This document shows, in pieces, positions 30,031 to 39,200 of a stretch of 64,000 nt of DNA. This DNA comes from Candidatus Margulisiibacteriota bacterium. Lineage in GTDB: Bacteria > Margulisbacteria > WOR-1 > JAHJIW01. The notes beneath the pieces are model-generated. The model saw only the letters and a program-made list of their open reading frames with translations. It was not told the origin of the DNA and searched no databases. The stretch covers positions 237,968 through 301,967 of the forward strand of contig JAHJIW010000005.1 in assembly GCA_018823125.1 (NCBI GenBank), given 5' to 3'. Every line of letters starts with the position of its first letter. Within the stretch, counting starts at the first letter, position 1. A program made the translations under genes and the position numbers.

Positions 30031-31470
30031 GGTTTCGTTGGCCTTAGCTTTTTCACGCATTTCCTCTTCGAAGGCTTCTTTCTTTTCAATGCGTTTAATT
30101 TCGGATAATTCCTTGGCGCTTAGTTGCCATTGCCCTAATTCTTTAAACTTATCGGCCAGCATCTGCCGAACTGCTTTGTTTTCGCCGGACACAATCGAGG
30201 CTTTTTTGTATTCCTCGATGGCCAGATTTATATTTTTAGTCTGATCTTTATCCTTAGCCCGTTCTTCATATAACTTTGCCAGTAAAATATGCAGGCTGGC
30301 ATCTCCCGGATTTAACTCCACCGCCTTTTTGTATTCCATGAGCTGCAGATCCGCCTGTCCCATGGCAGCATAAGTGTCTCCGAGCAGAAGGTGTAAATAC
30401 GGATTAGTTGGATTTTCGGAAATGGCTTGTAAAAAATAAGTGATGGCTTCATTAATTCGGCCCTGCATTCTTAAACGAAAACCCTGCATCAAAGGATCAT
30501 TAATTTGCACCTTAGCTTTATTTTTAATTTCGGAAAACCATTTTAAAAACTCGCGCTCCTGTTTTTCTTCCAAGGCCGCAACCTGCACGTCTTTATCTTT
30601 GTCTTTAAATTTGCGCAGTCTTGAATCTTCGAGCTTTATGATATGATAACCAAAAGCAGTTTTCACAATATCCGAAACGTCTCCCACCTTTAAGGAAAAT
30701 ACCGCCGCATCAAATTCGGGAACCATCATTCCTTTAGTGAAATACCCAAGGTCGCCGCCTTTGGTTGCGGAACCCGGATCGTCAGAGTATTTCCCGGCTA
30801 GTCTGGAAAAACTTTCACCCTTCTTAATTCGAGCTGATATTTCTTCAGCCAGTTTTTTTGCGTTTATGTCTGCGGTTTCATTTTGCGCTTTCCGCTCTGC
30901 CTCGGTGGACGCCAAAGATGGTTTAGCACGAATTAAAATGTGGCGCGCCGAAACTTCGCGCAAATCATCAGAAGTAATTTTAACGTCACCCTTGATTTGA
31001 TTAACCATTTTTTGCACTAAAATTTCTTCTTTGATTACATTTCTTAAAGTACCCATATCTGATCCAGATTTTTTGAGGGCGGCATTCAATTCGTCCATAC
31101 TTTTTATATTAGAAGATTTCATCACGCTCTGCAGGGCTTGATCAATCTCGCCCCCGCTGACGCCAACCTTGCGTTTGGCCTCGTTTAACATAATAGAAAA
31201 ATCAATGGTTTGATCCAGCGCTAAGCTTTGAAAATATAATAGTTCTTGCGGCGACATGTCTCTGGAAAAATTATTGGTTAATCTGCCCAGGATCTGATTA
31301 AAGCGGACCGGGTCAACCGCTTTGCCATTTACGGTAGCGATGGCATTACTGCGCTGGGTGCCCCCGCCTCCCAGCGAGCTCATTCCCAAACCATAAAATA
31401 TGGAAGCCACAAAAACCACCGCAACTGAAATAATGATTACCTTCATCTTTTTTCTAAAAAATTGCAACAT
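30022..31470 (-). CDS. membrane-anchored PpiC-type peptidyl-prolyl isomerase with TPR tail
   Basis: 482 residues. An N-terminal transmembrane anchor (about 8-29) is followed by a SurA/PpiD-like chaperone N-domain (NAIATVNGKAVDPVRFNQIL), one parvulin domain (ARHILIRAKP to FGYHIIKLED, about 190-290) and a C-terminal run of TPR motifs (NPYLHLLLGDTYAAMGQADL, PGDASLHILLAKLYEERA). The parvulin-plus-TPR arrangement is unusual; SurA has no TPR. It likely folds exported or outer-membrane proteins in the periplasm. Last gene of the glyA-ftsE-ftsX operon. Confidence 0.87.
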   Translation of the reverse strand: MLQFFRKKMKVIIISVAVVFVASIFYGLGMSSLGGGGTQRSNAIATVNGKAVDPVRFNQILGRLTNNFSRDMSPQELLYFQSLALDQTIDFSIMLNEAKRKVGVSGGEIDQALQSVMKSSNIKSMDELNAALKKSGSDMGTLRNVIKEEILVQKMVNQIKGDVKITSDDLREVSARHILIRAKPSLASTEAERKAQNETADINAKKLAEEISARIKKGESFSRLAGKYSDDPGSATKGGDLGYFTKGMMVPEFDAAVFSLKVGDVSDIVKTAFGYHIIKLEDSRLRKFKDKDKDVQVAALEEKQEREFLKWFSEIKNKAKVQINDPLMQGFRLRMQGRINEAITYFLQAISENPTNPYLHLLLGDTYAAMGQADLQLMEYKKAVELNPGDASLHILLAKLYEERAKDKDQTKNINLAIEEYKKASIVSGENKAVRQMLADKFKELGQWQLSAKELSEIKRIEKKEAFEEEMREKAKANETLN

Positions 31471-31483
31471 TTGATTTACTCCT

Positions 31484-32368
31484 TTACTTTTCTTTTAAAA
31501 GTTTTGAAACCGAAATATATCCGCCCAGCATCCCCAAAAACATTCCCAGGGCAGACACCATAATATAAATAGTACTCAACTGTTTTTTATCAACCACTAC
31601 CGGCAAAAAAGGCAGCGCCGATAAAATCCGCGCCGCAATGGCATCATAAGAAAACTTTAAAATTAAAATTGCAAAGGCTCCGCCTAATACTCCAATTAAG
31701 ATCCCTTCGATAATAAAGGGTCCGCGAATAAAAGAATTGGTAGCCCCGACTAAGCGCATGATGGAAATTTCGGTTTCCCGCGCTAAGACAGTCAAACGAA
31801 TGGTATTGACTACAATTAAAAGCGTAGCAAAGGTTAACAGTAAAACAAAAATAAAACCGCCAATCCGCATGGCATCCACTAATATTTTTGTGTTTTCAAG
31901 ATAAGATCCGCTGTAGCGCACGTCATCTACCCCATCAACTTGCTTGGCCATCCGTGCTGTTTTTTCAACCAAATCAGTAGATCTGATTTCCAGACTAAAT
32001 GTATTAGGGAGAGGATTGTCCTCAACCACGTCATCTAAACTAAAACGGGCAGCAAATTTTTCTTTAAAATCGCGCCAGGCTTCATTTTTGGGAACAAAAG
32101 TTACCTTTTCGACTCCCGGCAGCGACACCAATTGAGAACGAAAAGCAGCAATTTCGCTATCCGACAGATTTTTCTGGATGTATACCGAAACATCCATTTT
32201 GGCGCTGATTTCGCCGATAATATTTCCGGTATTCAGTACCAAAAGCAGGAAAAAACCAAAAATGGTAAGAGAAATAGTAATAATACCGACCGTGATCATG
32301 CTCATCAGACCACTGCGGCGAAAGCTGGTAAAGGCTTCAACCACAAAAAACTCTAAATTCTTAAACAA
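31484..32368 (-). CDS. ftsX: cell division protein FtsX
   Basis: 294 residues with four transmembrane helices (about 21-45, 168-190, 215-240, 265-290) and the periplasmic domain between TM1 and TM2 (MDVSVYIQKNLSDSEI, LVSLPGVEKVTFV). FtsX with FtsE activates peptidoglycan hydrolases at the septum. The start codon is TTG (32368-32366), supported by AAGGGG 7 nt upstream. It is 19 nt downstream of ftsE. Confidence 0.94.
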   Translation of the reverse strand: MFKNLEFFVVEAFTSFRRSGLMSMITVGIITISLTIFGFFLLLVLNTGNIIGEISAKMDVSVYIQKNLSDSEIAAFRSQLVSLPGVEKVTFVPKNEAWRDFKEKFAARFSLDDVVEDNPLPNTFSLEIRSTDLVEKTARMAKQVDGVDDVRYSGSYLENTKILVDAMRIGGFIFVLLLTFATLLIVVNTIRLTVLARETEISIMRLVGATNSFIRGPFIIEGILIGVLGGAFAILILKFSYDAIAARILSALPFLPVVVDKKQLSTIYIMVSALGMFLGMLGGYISVSKLLKEK

Positions 32369-32387
32369 GCTTATCCCCTTTTAAAGA

Positions 32388-33074
32388 TTATAAGTTCCCG
32401 CTGTAAACGCCTAACTGCTGATCTCTGATAATGCGGCCCGATTCCATCGCAATCACGCGTTTTTTCATCCCGTCTACAATACTTTTATTATGAGTAGCAA
32501 CTAAAAGCGTGGTATTGCGTTTATTAATTTTATCGAGCAGCTGTAATATTTCCCAGGAAGTGGCCGGATCCAGGTTTCCGGTGGGCTCATCCGCCAGCAA
32601 AATGGGCGGATTATTAACTAACGCCCGGGCAATACAAGCACGCTGTTTTTCACCGCCGGATAGTTGCGCGGGGAACTGTTTGGCCGAACGCAGCATCGAA
32701 ACTAATTCGAGAGCCTGCATGGTTTTGCGCCTGATCTGAGAACGAGGACATCCGGTAACCTGCAGGGCAAAAGCCACGTTTTCGTATACCGTTTTACGCG
32801 GCAGCAGTTTGTAATCCTGAAAAACTACGCCGATATTTCTTCTTAAATAAGGCACCTGTTGTTGTTCGAGGCCGGCAATATTTATTTTATCAACAATGAC
32901 CGAACCGGTGGTAGGAACTTCATCGCGGTATAAAAGTTTCATCAGGGTAGTTTTACCGGCACCGGAAGGACCCACAATAAAAACAAATTCTTCTTTTCCG
33001 ATATGCAAATTTATATCGTAAAGGGCCCCGACCCCGTTTGGATAGTTTTTAGAAATGTTACGCAACTCAATCAA
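32388..33074 (-). CDS. ftsE: cell division ATP-binding protein FtsE
   Basis: 228 residues. Walker A GPSGAGKTTLMK, Q-loop FQDYKLLPRKTVYENV (diagnostic of FtsE), signature LSGGEKQRACIARAL, Walker B ILLADEPTGNLD. The start is TTG with AGGAGGG 7 nt upstream. It lies 16 nt after glyA. Confidence 0.96.
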   Translation of the reverse strand: MIELRNISKNYPNGVGALYDINLHIGKEEFVFIVGPSGAGKTTLMKLLYRDEVPTTGSVIVDKINIAGLEQQQVPYLRRNIGVVFQDYKLLPRKTVYENVAFALQVTGCPRSQIRRKTMQALELVSMLRSAKQFPAQLSGGEKQRACIARALVNNPPILLADEPTGNLDPATSWEILQLLDKINKRNTTLLVATHNKSIVDGMKKRVIAMESGRIIRDQQLGVYSGNL

Positions 33075-33090
33075 AACTTATCCCTCCTGT

Positions 33091-34338
33091 TTATTCATAC
33101 AAAGGAAACTGCTTGCAAAGTTCAGCTACCTGGCCCTGAACGGCTTCTTTGACCTTTTGATCTTCCGGATGGGAAAGCGCTTTGCCAAACAGTGAAGCAA
33201 TAATTTTCATCTCTGTTTCTTTCATCCCGCGGGTGGTTAAGGCCGGGGTTCCTACCCGGATGCCTGAAGTAACAAAAGGTGATTCCGGGTCAAATGGAAT
33301 AGTATTTTTATTGACCGTAATCCCCACTTCATCTAACACTTTTTCAGCTGCTTTTCCGGTTATTTTCTGCTGGCGCAAATCAACTAAAACTAAATGGTTG
33401 TCCGTTCCCCCGGATACTAATCGAAAACCGTTGGCAATTAAACCTTCAGCTAAAGCCGCGGCATTTAATACAATTTGTTTTTGATATTTTTTAAAATCAG
33501 CAGTCATGGCTTCTTTAAAAGAAACCGCCTTAGCCGCAATCACGTGCATTAAAGGCCCGCCTTGCGATCCCGGAAAAACTGCTTTGTTTACCTGTTTAGC
33601 ATAATCCGCTTTAGTTAAGATTAAGCCGCCTCTCGGACCCCTCAGGGTTTTATGCGTTGTAGTAGTAACTACGTGTGACATTGGAATTGGGGAGGGGTGT
33701 AAGTCGGCCACTACCAGTCCGGCAATATGTGCAATATCCACCATTAAAAACGCGCCCACTTCATCGCATATTTCTCTAAATTTATCAAACTCAATAATGC
33801 GCGGATAAGCAGTTGCTCCGGTAACAATCATTTTAGGTTTATGTTCCTGCGCTAATTCCCGCAAAGCTTTATAATCAATTTTTTCGTCATCTTTGCTGAC
33901 ACCGTAAGGCACAAAATGAAAATACATACCGGAAATATTAACCGGACTACCATGGGTTAAATGTCCACCATGTGAAAGGTTTAAACCTAAAACGGTATCA
34001 CCCGGTTTAATAAATGCCAGGTAGGCGGCCATATTAGCCTGCGAACCCGAATGCGGCTGAACGTTAGCGTGTTCGGCTTTAAATAACAGTTTTGCCCTTT
34101 CAATCGCCAAAGACTCAGCAATATCCACAAACTCACAACCACCATAATAACGCTTACCGGGATATCCCTCGGCATACTTGTTGGTCATTACACAACCCTG
34201 GGCCTGCATCACTGCCTTTGAGGTAAAATTTTCGGAAGCAATCATTTCTAATTTGTTGCGTTGCCGCCCTAATTCTAAATCTATGGATTCCGCAATTTCC
34301 GGATCAACTTTCCTTACTTCGTCTATTCCAAAATGCAT
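33091..34338 (-). CDS. glyA: serine hydroxymethyltransferase
   Basis: 415 residues from the ATG at 34338-34336, which has GAGGAGG 5 nt upstream; the frame continues to 34425 but that part lies in the promoter. The PLP lysine is Lys230 in [13 protein letters not shown]. Other signatures are [21 protein letters not shown] and QPHSGSQAN. It interconverts serine and glycine with tetrahydrofolate. It heads the glyA-ftsE-ftsX-ppiC operon. A 13-bp inverted repeat sits in its leader (34353-34365). Confidence 0.97.
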   Translation of the reverse strand: MHFGIDEVRKVDPEIAESIDLELGRQRNKLEMIASENFTSKAVMQAQGCVMTNKYAEGYPGKRYYGGCEFVDIAESLAIERAKLLFKAEHANVQPHSGSQANMAAYLAFIKPGDTVLGLNLSHGGHLTHGSPVNISGMYFHFVPYGVSKDDEKIDYKALRELAQEHKPKMIVTGATAYPRIIEFDKFREICDEVGAFLMVDIAHIAGLVVADLHPSPIPMSHVVTTTTHKTLRGPRGGLILTKADYAKQVNKAVFPGSQGGPLMHVIAAKAVSFKEAMTADFKKYQKQIVLNAAALAEGLIANGFRLVSGGTDNHLVLVDLRQQKITGKAAEKVLDEVGITVNKNTIPFDPESPFVTSGIRVGTPALTTRGMKETEMKIIASLFGKALSHPEDQKVKEAVQGQVAELCKQFPLYE

Positions 34339-34352
34339 CGCATCCTCCTCGT

Positions 34353-34365
34353 CCGCCTTAGGCGG
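34353..34365 (-). repeat. 13-bp inverted repeat in the glyA leader
   Basis: CCGCCTAAGGCGG, 6 bp-1-6 bp, 8 nt upstream of the GAGGAGG ribosome site of glyA. It can form a short GC-rich hairpin in the mRNA. Confidence 0.5.
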
Positions 34366-34396
34366 GCTCGTTAAAGAAAAATGGCCAGAGAAATAC

Positions 34397-34425
34397 ATTT
34401 TATCAGGTAAATGGCGGGTAGACAA
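34397..34425 (-). promoter_or_regulatory. glyA operon promoter
   Basis: Minus-strand TTGTCT (34425-34420), 17-bp spacer, TAAAAT (34402-34397) with a TGA extension before it. The leader is about 52 nt and holds the 13-bp inverted repeat and GAGGAGG. Confidence 0.82.
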
Positions 34426-34432
34426 TTACAAA

Positions 34433-34461
34433 TTGTAAACTTAAAACGATGCAGGTATAAT
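34433..34461 (+). promoter_or_regulatory. promoter of the YgiT-type zinc-finger gene (leaderless)
   Basis: TTGTAA (34433-34438), 17-bp spacer, TATAAT (34456-34461). The ATG at 34469 is 7 nt further, so the transcript begins at or next to the ATG. The two divergent -35 boxes share the inverted repeat ACAATT-ACA-AATTGT at 34422-34436. Confidence 0.8.
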
Positions 34462-34468
34462 ATGCCCG

Positions 34469-34783
34469 ATGACTAAAGAAAATAAAAATTATCACGGGCT
34501 TCCGCAAAACGAAAATAACAACGAAGAACCATTGACCTGCGAAGCCTGCGGCGGCAGTTTAAAAAAAGAAAAAATCAACCTCGAAGAATTTGAGGGCGGA
34601 AAATTATACCACATGGAAAATATTCCGGCCTACATCTGCCTCAACTGCGGCGAAACCTGGATCCCCGAAGAATCGATCCACGAATTTGAAAAAATGATTG
34701 AAATTGTAAAGTTAAGAAGAAAAAAACACCCCTTCAATGCAGCTAAACCTAAGCCTAAAAAGCGAAAAAAATCCGCCTTGTAA
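34469..34783 (+). CDS. YgiT-type zinc finger domain protein
   Basis: 104 residues. Two CxxC pairs, CEACGG and CLNCGE, are separated by about 35 residues, as in the MqsA N-terminal zinc finger. The C-terminal part lacks the MqsA helix-turn-helix and is Lys/Arg-rich (KPKPKKRKK), which may bind nucleic acid. It may be an antitoxin-like or regulatory protein; no toxin gene (MqsR or HigB type) is adjacent. The mRNA is predicted to be leaderless. Confidence 0.78.
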   Translation: MTKENKNYHGLPQNENNNEEPLTCEACGGSLKKEKINLEEFEGGKLYHMENIPAYICLNCGETWIPEESIHEFEKMIEIVKLRRKKHPFNAAKPKPKKRKKSAL

Positions 34784-34806
34784 ACCCCTCTCACATACGA
34801 TATAAT
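34778..34806 (+). promoter_or_regulatory. guaB-like/guaA operon promoter
   Basis: TTGTAA (34778-34783, overlapping the preceding stop codon), 17-bp spacer, TATAAT (34801-34806). The leader of about 33 nt carries AAGGAG 9 nt before the ATG. Confidence 0.82.
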
Positions 34807-34845
34807 ACCCAACAATCTTTTTACAACCTGAAGGAGCATTAATTA

Positions 34846-36006
34846 ATGGACAACGAGTTAGGAAAAGGTAAAAAAACCAGACGCACCTACGGCTTTGACG
34901 AAATTTCATTAGTTCCTTCCATCATCACGGTTAATCCAGAAGATGTTGACACCTCGGTTACCATTGGCGGCATAAAACTTGAAATCCCAATCATTGCTTC
35001 GGCCATGGATTCGGTGGTTTCCCCTGAAATTGCCGCCGCCATGACTAAGTTAGGTGGTTTGGGAGTATTTAATTTACAAGGCATTCAAACCCGCTACGAC
35101 AAAGTAGACGCCGTTTACGAAAAAATTGCCAGTGTCAACAAACAAGAATATGTCCCCCTCATGCAAAAATTATACGAAGAACCAATCAAGCACGAACTGA
35201 TCAAAAAACGCATCAAAGAAATTAAAAAATTAGGCGGCGTAGCTGCGGTTTCATCTATTCCTCAGCAAGCTGCAGAGTTAGCTCCTCTCGCCAAGGATGC
35301 CGGAGCCGATATTTTTGTAATTCAATCCACCGTTTTTTCAACCAAACATAAATCTTCAAAATCAAAACCATTAATTTTAGATCGCTTTATTAAAGATGTT
35401 GGAATGCCGGTATTAGTTGGCAATTGCGTAACCTACGATGTCGCCCTGGAACTGATGAACCAAGGCGTTGCCGGCGTATTGGTTGGCATTGGTCCCGGTG
35501 CCGCTTGCACTTCACGCGGTGTTTTGGGAGTGGGCGTTCCGATGGCCACCGCTATTTCTGACTGCGCCGCCGCCCGAGACGTTTTCTATAAAGAATCCGG
35601 AAAATATATTCCAATCATCGGAGACGGAGGAATGGTAGTCGGCGGAGATCTCTGTAAAGCACTGGCCTGCGGAGCCGATGCGGTGATGATCGGATCACCG
35701 ATCGCTAGATCTCAAGAAGCTCCGGGAAGAGGATTTCACTGGGGTATGGCTACTCCAAACGCAACCCTGCCCCGCGGATCCAGAATTGGAGTGGGAACCA
35801 TCGGCACTTTAAAAGAAATTCTACACGGACCTGCCAAATACGATGATGGTTCAATGAACTTTGCGGGCGCATTAAAAACCTCGATGGGAACCTTAGGCGC
35901 TTCCAATATTAAAGAAATGCAGCAGGTTGAAGTAATTATTGCTCCGTCGATTTTAACCGAAGGAAAAGTTTACCAAAAAGCACAGCAGCTGGGGATGTAC
36001 AAGTAA
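34846..36006 (+). CDS. IMP dehydrogenase family protein without CBS domains (GuaB3-like)
   Basis: 386 residues; classical IMPDH has about 485 with a CBS pair. Catalytic-barrel motifs are present: GFDEISLVPSIITVNPEDVD, PIIASAMDSVVSP, GPGAACTSRGVLGVG (the catalytic Cys loop), GDGGMVVGGDLCKAL and GTLGASNIKEMQQ. The pattern, including SRGVLGVGVPM, resembles the GuaB3 group of actinobacteria and cyanobacteria. It is followed by guaA with no gap, so a role in XMP/GMP formation is likely, with an alternative being another purine enzyme. Confidence 0.85.
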   Translation: MDNELGKGKKTRRTYGFDEISLVPSIITVNPEDVDTSVTIGGIKLEIPIIASAMDSVVSPEIAAAMTKLGGLGVFNLQGIQTRYDKVDAVYEKIASVNKQEYVPLMQKLYEEPIKHELIKKRIKEIKKLGGVAAVSSIPQQAAELAPLAKDAGADIFVIQSTVFSTKHKSSKSKPLILDRFIKDVGMPVLVGNCVTYDVALELMNQGVAGVLVGIGPGAACTSRGVLGVGVPMATAISDCAAARDVFYKESGKYIPIIGDGGMVVGGDLCKALACGADAVMIGSPIARSQEAPGRGFHWGMATPNATLPRGSRIGVGTIGTLKEILHGPAKYDDGSMNFAGALKTSMGTLGASNIKEMQQVEVIIAPSILTEGKVYQKAQQLGMYK

Positions 36007-37572
36007 GTGAAAAAGAAACATGATTTAATTGTAGTTTTAGATTTTGGTGCTCAGTACTCCATGCTCATTGCCCGCCGGGTCCGCGAATGCAACGTCTACT
36101 GCGAGCTTAAATCCTACGATACCTCAGTTGAAGAACTCAAAAAAATCGACGCTAAAGGAATTATTTTATCGGGCGGACCCAGCTCGGTTTATGACGAAGG
36201 TGCTCCCCGGCCCGATCCCAAACTCTGGGAATCCGGCATTCCGATTTTAGGCATCTGCTACGGTACGCAACTGCTCGCTAAAGAACTGGGCGGTAAAGTT
36301 GAAAAAGGCAAAAAACACGAATACGGCAAAGCTAAATTAGAGATCGAAGATCAAACCGATCTTTTTGCCGGATTACCCAAAGAAATCCAATGCTGGATGA
36401 GTCACGGCGATCATGTCACCAAACTGCCGCCGGGCTTTAAAATTGAAGCGGTAACCGAAAACTGCGCAACCGCCGCGGTCGGCTCAAAAGAAAAAAAGAT
36501 TTTTGGCGTTCAGTTTCACCCCGAAGTAGCACATACTCCGCAAGGACTAGACATCATTAAAAATTTTTTATTCGTAGTCTGCCAGGTACAACCCACCTGG
36601 ACTACCGAAAGCTTTATCGAATACTCAATTGATAAAGTACAAAGAGAAGTTGGCAAAGAAAAAGTATTAGTGGCCTTATCCGGCGGAGTAGATTCCACCA
36701 CGGTCGCTATCTTAGCCAATAAAGCGATCGGTGATCAACTTACCTGTATGTTTATCGACCAAGGCTTCATGCGCAAAAACGAAGCTAAAAAAATTACCGA
36801 ACTTTTTAGAAAGTATTATAAAATCAATTTGATACACGTGGATGCTTCAAAAAAATTCTTTGCCAAACTAAAAGGCATAACTGATCCCGAAGAAAAAAGA
36901 AAAATCATCGGCACCGAATTTATTCGCACGTTTGAAGAAGAAGCCAATAAATTAGGTGAAATCCCATTTTTAGGGCAAGGCACACTCTATCCGGACGTAA
37001 TCGAATCAGCGGTAAAGACCCCGGCCAAAGGTTATCACAGTAAAGCCGCCGCCCGCATCAAGACCCACCACAACGTCGGAGGCCTGCCTGAAGATATGCG
37101 CTTTAAGCTGATTGAACCGCTGCGTAAGCTGTTTAAAGATGAAGTCAGGAACTTAGGCAGAGGATTAGGGATTCCGGAAGAAATAATTTCTAGGCAACCC
37201 TTCCCCGGTCCCGGTCTCGCCATCCGCATCATCGGCGAAGTTACACCTGAGCGCGTTAAAATATTGCAGGAAGTAGATGATATTATTGCCACCGAAATTA
37301 AAGAGGCCGGCTTTTATAAAAAACTCTGGCAATCCTTTGGCGTATTGCTTCCCATCCGAACCGTAGGAGTCATGGGCGATAAACGCACTTATCTAAATAC
37401 CGTGGCCCTGCGCTGCGTAACCTCATCCGACGCCATGACCGCAGATTGGGCCAAACTACCTTACGAATTACTAGAAAAAATCTCCAGCCGCATCGTAAAT
37501 GAAATTCCTGAAGTAAACCGCGTAGTATATGATATTTCGTCTAAGCCGCCGTCAACTATTGAATGGGAATAA
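36007..37572 (+). CDS. guaA: GMP synthase (glutamine-hydrolysing)
   Basis: 521 residues. The glutamine amidotransferase domain has LGICYGTQLLA (Cys84) and FHPEVAHT (His171, Glu173). The ATP pyrophosphatase loop SGGVDSTTVA is at 225-234, and the C-terminal dimerisation domain has RQPFPGPGLAIR. The start is GTG directly after the guaB-like TAA. It converts XMP to GMP. It converges with mltG with no gap. Confidence 0.97.
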   Translation: MKKKHDLIVVLDFGAQYSMLIARRVRECNVYCELKSYDTSVEELKKIDAKGIILSGGPSSVYDEGAPRPDPKLWESGIPILGICYGTQLLAKELGGKVEKGKKHEYGKAKLEIEDQTDLFAGLPKEIQCWMSHGDHVTKLPPGFKIEAVTENCATAAVGSKEKKIFGVQFHPEVAHTPQGLDIIKNFLFVVCQVQPTWTTESFIEYSIDKVQREVGKEKVLVALSGGVDSTTVAILANKAIGDQLTCMFIDQGFMRKNEAKKITELFRKYYKINLIHVDASKKFFAKLKGITDPEEKRKIIGTEFIRTFEEEANKLGEIPFLGQGTLYPDVIESAVKTPAKGYHSKAAARIKTHHNVGGLPEDMRFKLIEPLRKLFKDEVRNLGRGLGIPEEIISRQPFPGPGLAIRIIGEVTPERVKILQEVDDIIATEIKEAGFYKKLWQSFGVLLPIRTVGVMGDKRTYLNTVALRCVTSSDAMTADWAKLPYELLEKISSRIVNEIPEVNRVVYDISSKPPSTIEWE

Positions 37573-38778
37573 TTATTGATTAGCTTCTTCTCTGGCCTTC
37601 TGATGCTCCTGCCAGTTTTTAGAAAAGATATGCGTTCCATCTTTTTTGGCCACAAAATACAAATAATCGGTTTCATCCGGATAGATGGCATATTTAATTG
37701 AATAATATCCCGGATTGCAGATTGGACCCGGCGGCAGGCCGCGATATTTGTAGGTATTATAAGGCGAATCCACGTTTAAATCCTTGTAGTAAACCCGCTT
37801 GGTGGGGTTTTCTAAAACGTACTTAACCGTTGGATCAGCTTCCAGCGCCATATTAATATTTAAACGGTTATGGTAAACCGACGATATAATCGGCCGCTCA
37901 AAATCGTAGACCGCTTCCTTTTCGATGATCGAAGCCAGTGTAATAATTTCGTGTAGAGAATATTTGGTTTTACCCTGCACTTCTACCCAGAAAGGAATCA
38001 CCAGCTCGCTAAACCGCTTGAGCAGCAGATCGACCAAAGCATACATTTCGATATTTTCAGAAACATAATAAGTATCCGGAAATAAATAGCCTTCAAGTGA
38101 ATCATTTTTATCTCCGTTAAGAAATATATATTTCTTTTTAAGATTGTCCGGAATGGGTTGATTAGTTAAATTTTTAAAATCCTCGGCAAAGGCAAACCCC
38201 TGTTTTTCAAGCAATACTCCAATCTTATAAATTGAAGTCCCTTCGGGGATAATTAGTTTTACCGTGCGGGGCGGTACAATTTTACCCTGCGTTATGCGGT
38301 GTACAACTTCCAGCAAATTCATGCTGGGTGACAGATTATAGGTACCGGCTTGAATTTTGTTTTCTAAATTAAAAAAAGTGATTAAAAACTTTATGCCAAA
38401 TTGAGACGCAACAATATTTTTTTTCTTTAAGATGGTAATTACTTCTGCCGCCGAGGCCCCCTTAGGAATCATCACTGCATAATTACCATTATCAAAACGA
38501 TTAGCCACCTCAAATAAAATGGAGGCAAACACCAAAAACAAAAGCAAAAGGAAAACCGAAAAAATTAAGGCTAGATTCAGCCACCTGTTTTTACTGTTTT
38601 TTTGGATCGCATTCCGTAGATCGGATGCCCCGGCTGCAGTTTTGGACCCTATTTTCCTACGCAAGCGCACCATTACAATCCAGCTGCGCACGGCAAATTT
38701 TCGCAGATCCTTGATGATCCTGGAAATTATCGGATGTTTTTTAATGTATTCAATAAAATCTTTGGAGAAAATATTCAT
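37573..38778 (-). CDS. mltG: endolytic murein transglycosylase MltG
   Basis: 401 residues. A basic cytoplasmic N-terminus of about 65 residues precedes one transmembrane helix (about 66-90) and a YceG domain with LASIIEKEAVY (catalytic Glu) and RGLPPGPICNPG. It cuts glycan strands at the membrane and may end polymerisation. The start overlaps the ruvX stop (ATGA). Cytoplasmic tail length varies in the family. Confidence 0.94.
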   Translation of the reverse strand: MNIFSKDFIEYIKKHPIISRIIKDLRKFAVRSWIVMVRLRRKIGSKTAAGASDLRNAIQKNSKNRWLNLALIFSVFLLLLFLVFASILFEVANRFDNGNYAVMIPKGASAAEVITILKKKNIVASQFGIKFLITFFNLENKIQAGTYNLSPSMNLLEVVHRITQGKIVPPRTVKLIIPEGTSIYKIGVLLEKQGFAFAEDFKNLTNQPIPDNLKKKYIFLNGDKNDSLEGYLFPDTYYVSENIEMYALVDLLLKRFSELVIPFWVEVQGKTKYSLHEIITLASIIEKEAVYDFERPIISSVYHNRLNINMALEADPTVKYVLENPTKRVYYKDLNVDSPYNTYKYRGLPPGPICNPGYYSIKYAIYPDETDYLYFVAKKDGTHIFSKNWQEHQKAREEANQ

Positions 38779-39200
38779 TTTTTAATCCGCTCTATATATC
38801 CCTGCAGCATAAAAGCGGCGGCCTGGCTATCGATCACTTTTTTTCGCTTTTGCCGAGATAGTCCGGCCTCAATTAATGTGCGTTCGGCCGCCACGGTGGA
38901 AAATCTTTCATCGTAAGTATCAACCTCAATTTTTTTATCCATTCTTTTAAGCGCTTGGCGCAACTTATCCACAAAATTCAGAACCTTTTGCGTAGATTCA
39001 GAAACTTTCCCACGCAGAGTCGTAGGCAAGCCAACGACCACGGTAATTTCGCCATGCTTTTCGGACAATTCTTTTAAAAGTGCAAGCAAGTCTTTTAGTT
39101 TTGCATTAATTACTGCATAACCTTGCGCAGATAATAAAAGAGGATCACTAATGCTGATACCGAAGCGTTTGGTTCCAAAATCTATGCCAATATATCTCAA
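38775..39200 (-). CDS. ruvX: putative Holliday junction resolvase / rRNA-processing nuclease RuvX (YqgF)
   Basis: 141 residues. RNase H-like fold with IGIDFGTKRFGISISD at the N-terminus, VVVGLPTTLRGKVS in the centre and DERFSTVAAE carrying the acidic catalytic residue. The start is TTG overlapping the alaS stop (TTGA, 39197-39200). It is a typical neighbour of alaS and mltG. Confidence 0.93.
   Translation of the reverse strand: MRYIGIDFGTKRFGISISDPLLLSAQGYAVINAKLKDLLALLKELSEKHGEITVVVGLPTTLRGKVSESTQKVLNFVDKLRQALKRMDKKIEVDTYDERFSTVAAERTLIEAGLSRQKRKKVIDSQAAAFMLQGYIERIKK

Noticed and set aside
34339..34396. Riboswitch in the glyA leader
   Set aside because: The leader is only about 52 nt with one small hairpin, too short for known glycine, THF or SAM riboswitches.
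34339..34425. Upstream extension of glyA by 29 residues
   Set aside because: It overlaps the glyA promoter and leader hairpin, while the ATG at 34338 has a strong ribosome site.
34469..34783. Toxin-antitoxin pair of the MqsRA type
   Set aside because: The zinc finger fits the MqsA N-terminus, but the helix-turn-helix and a partner toxin gene are absent.
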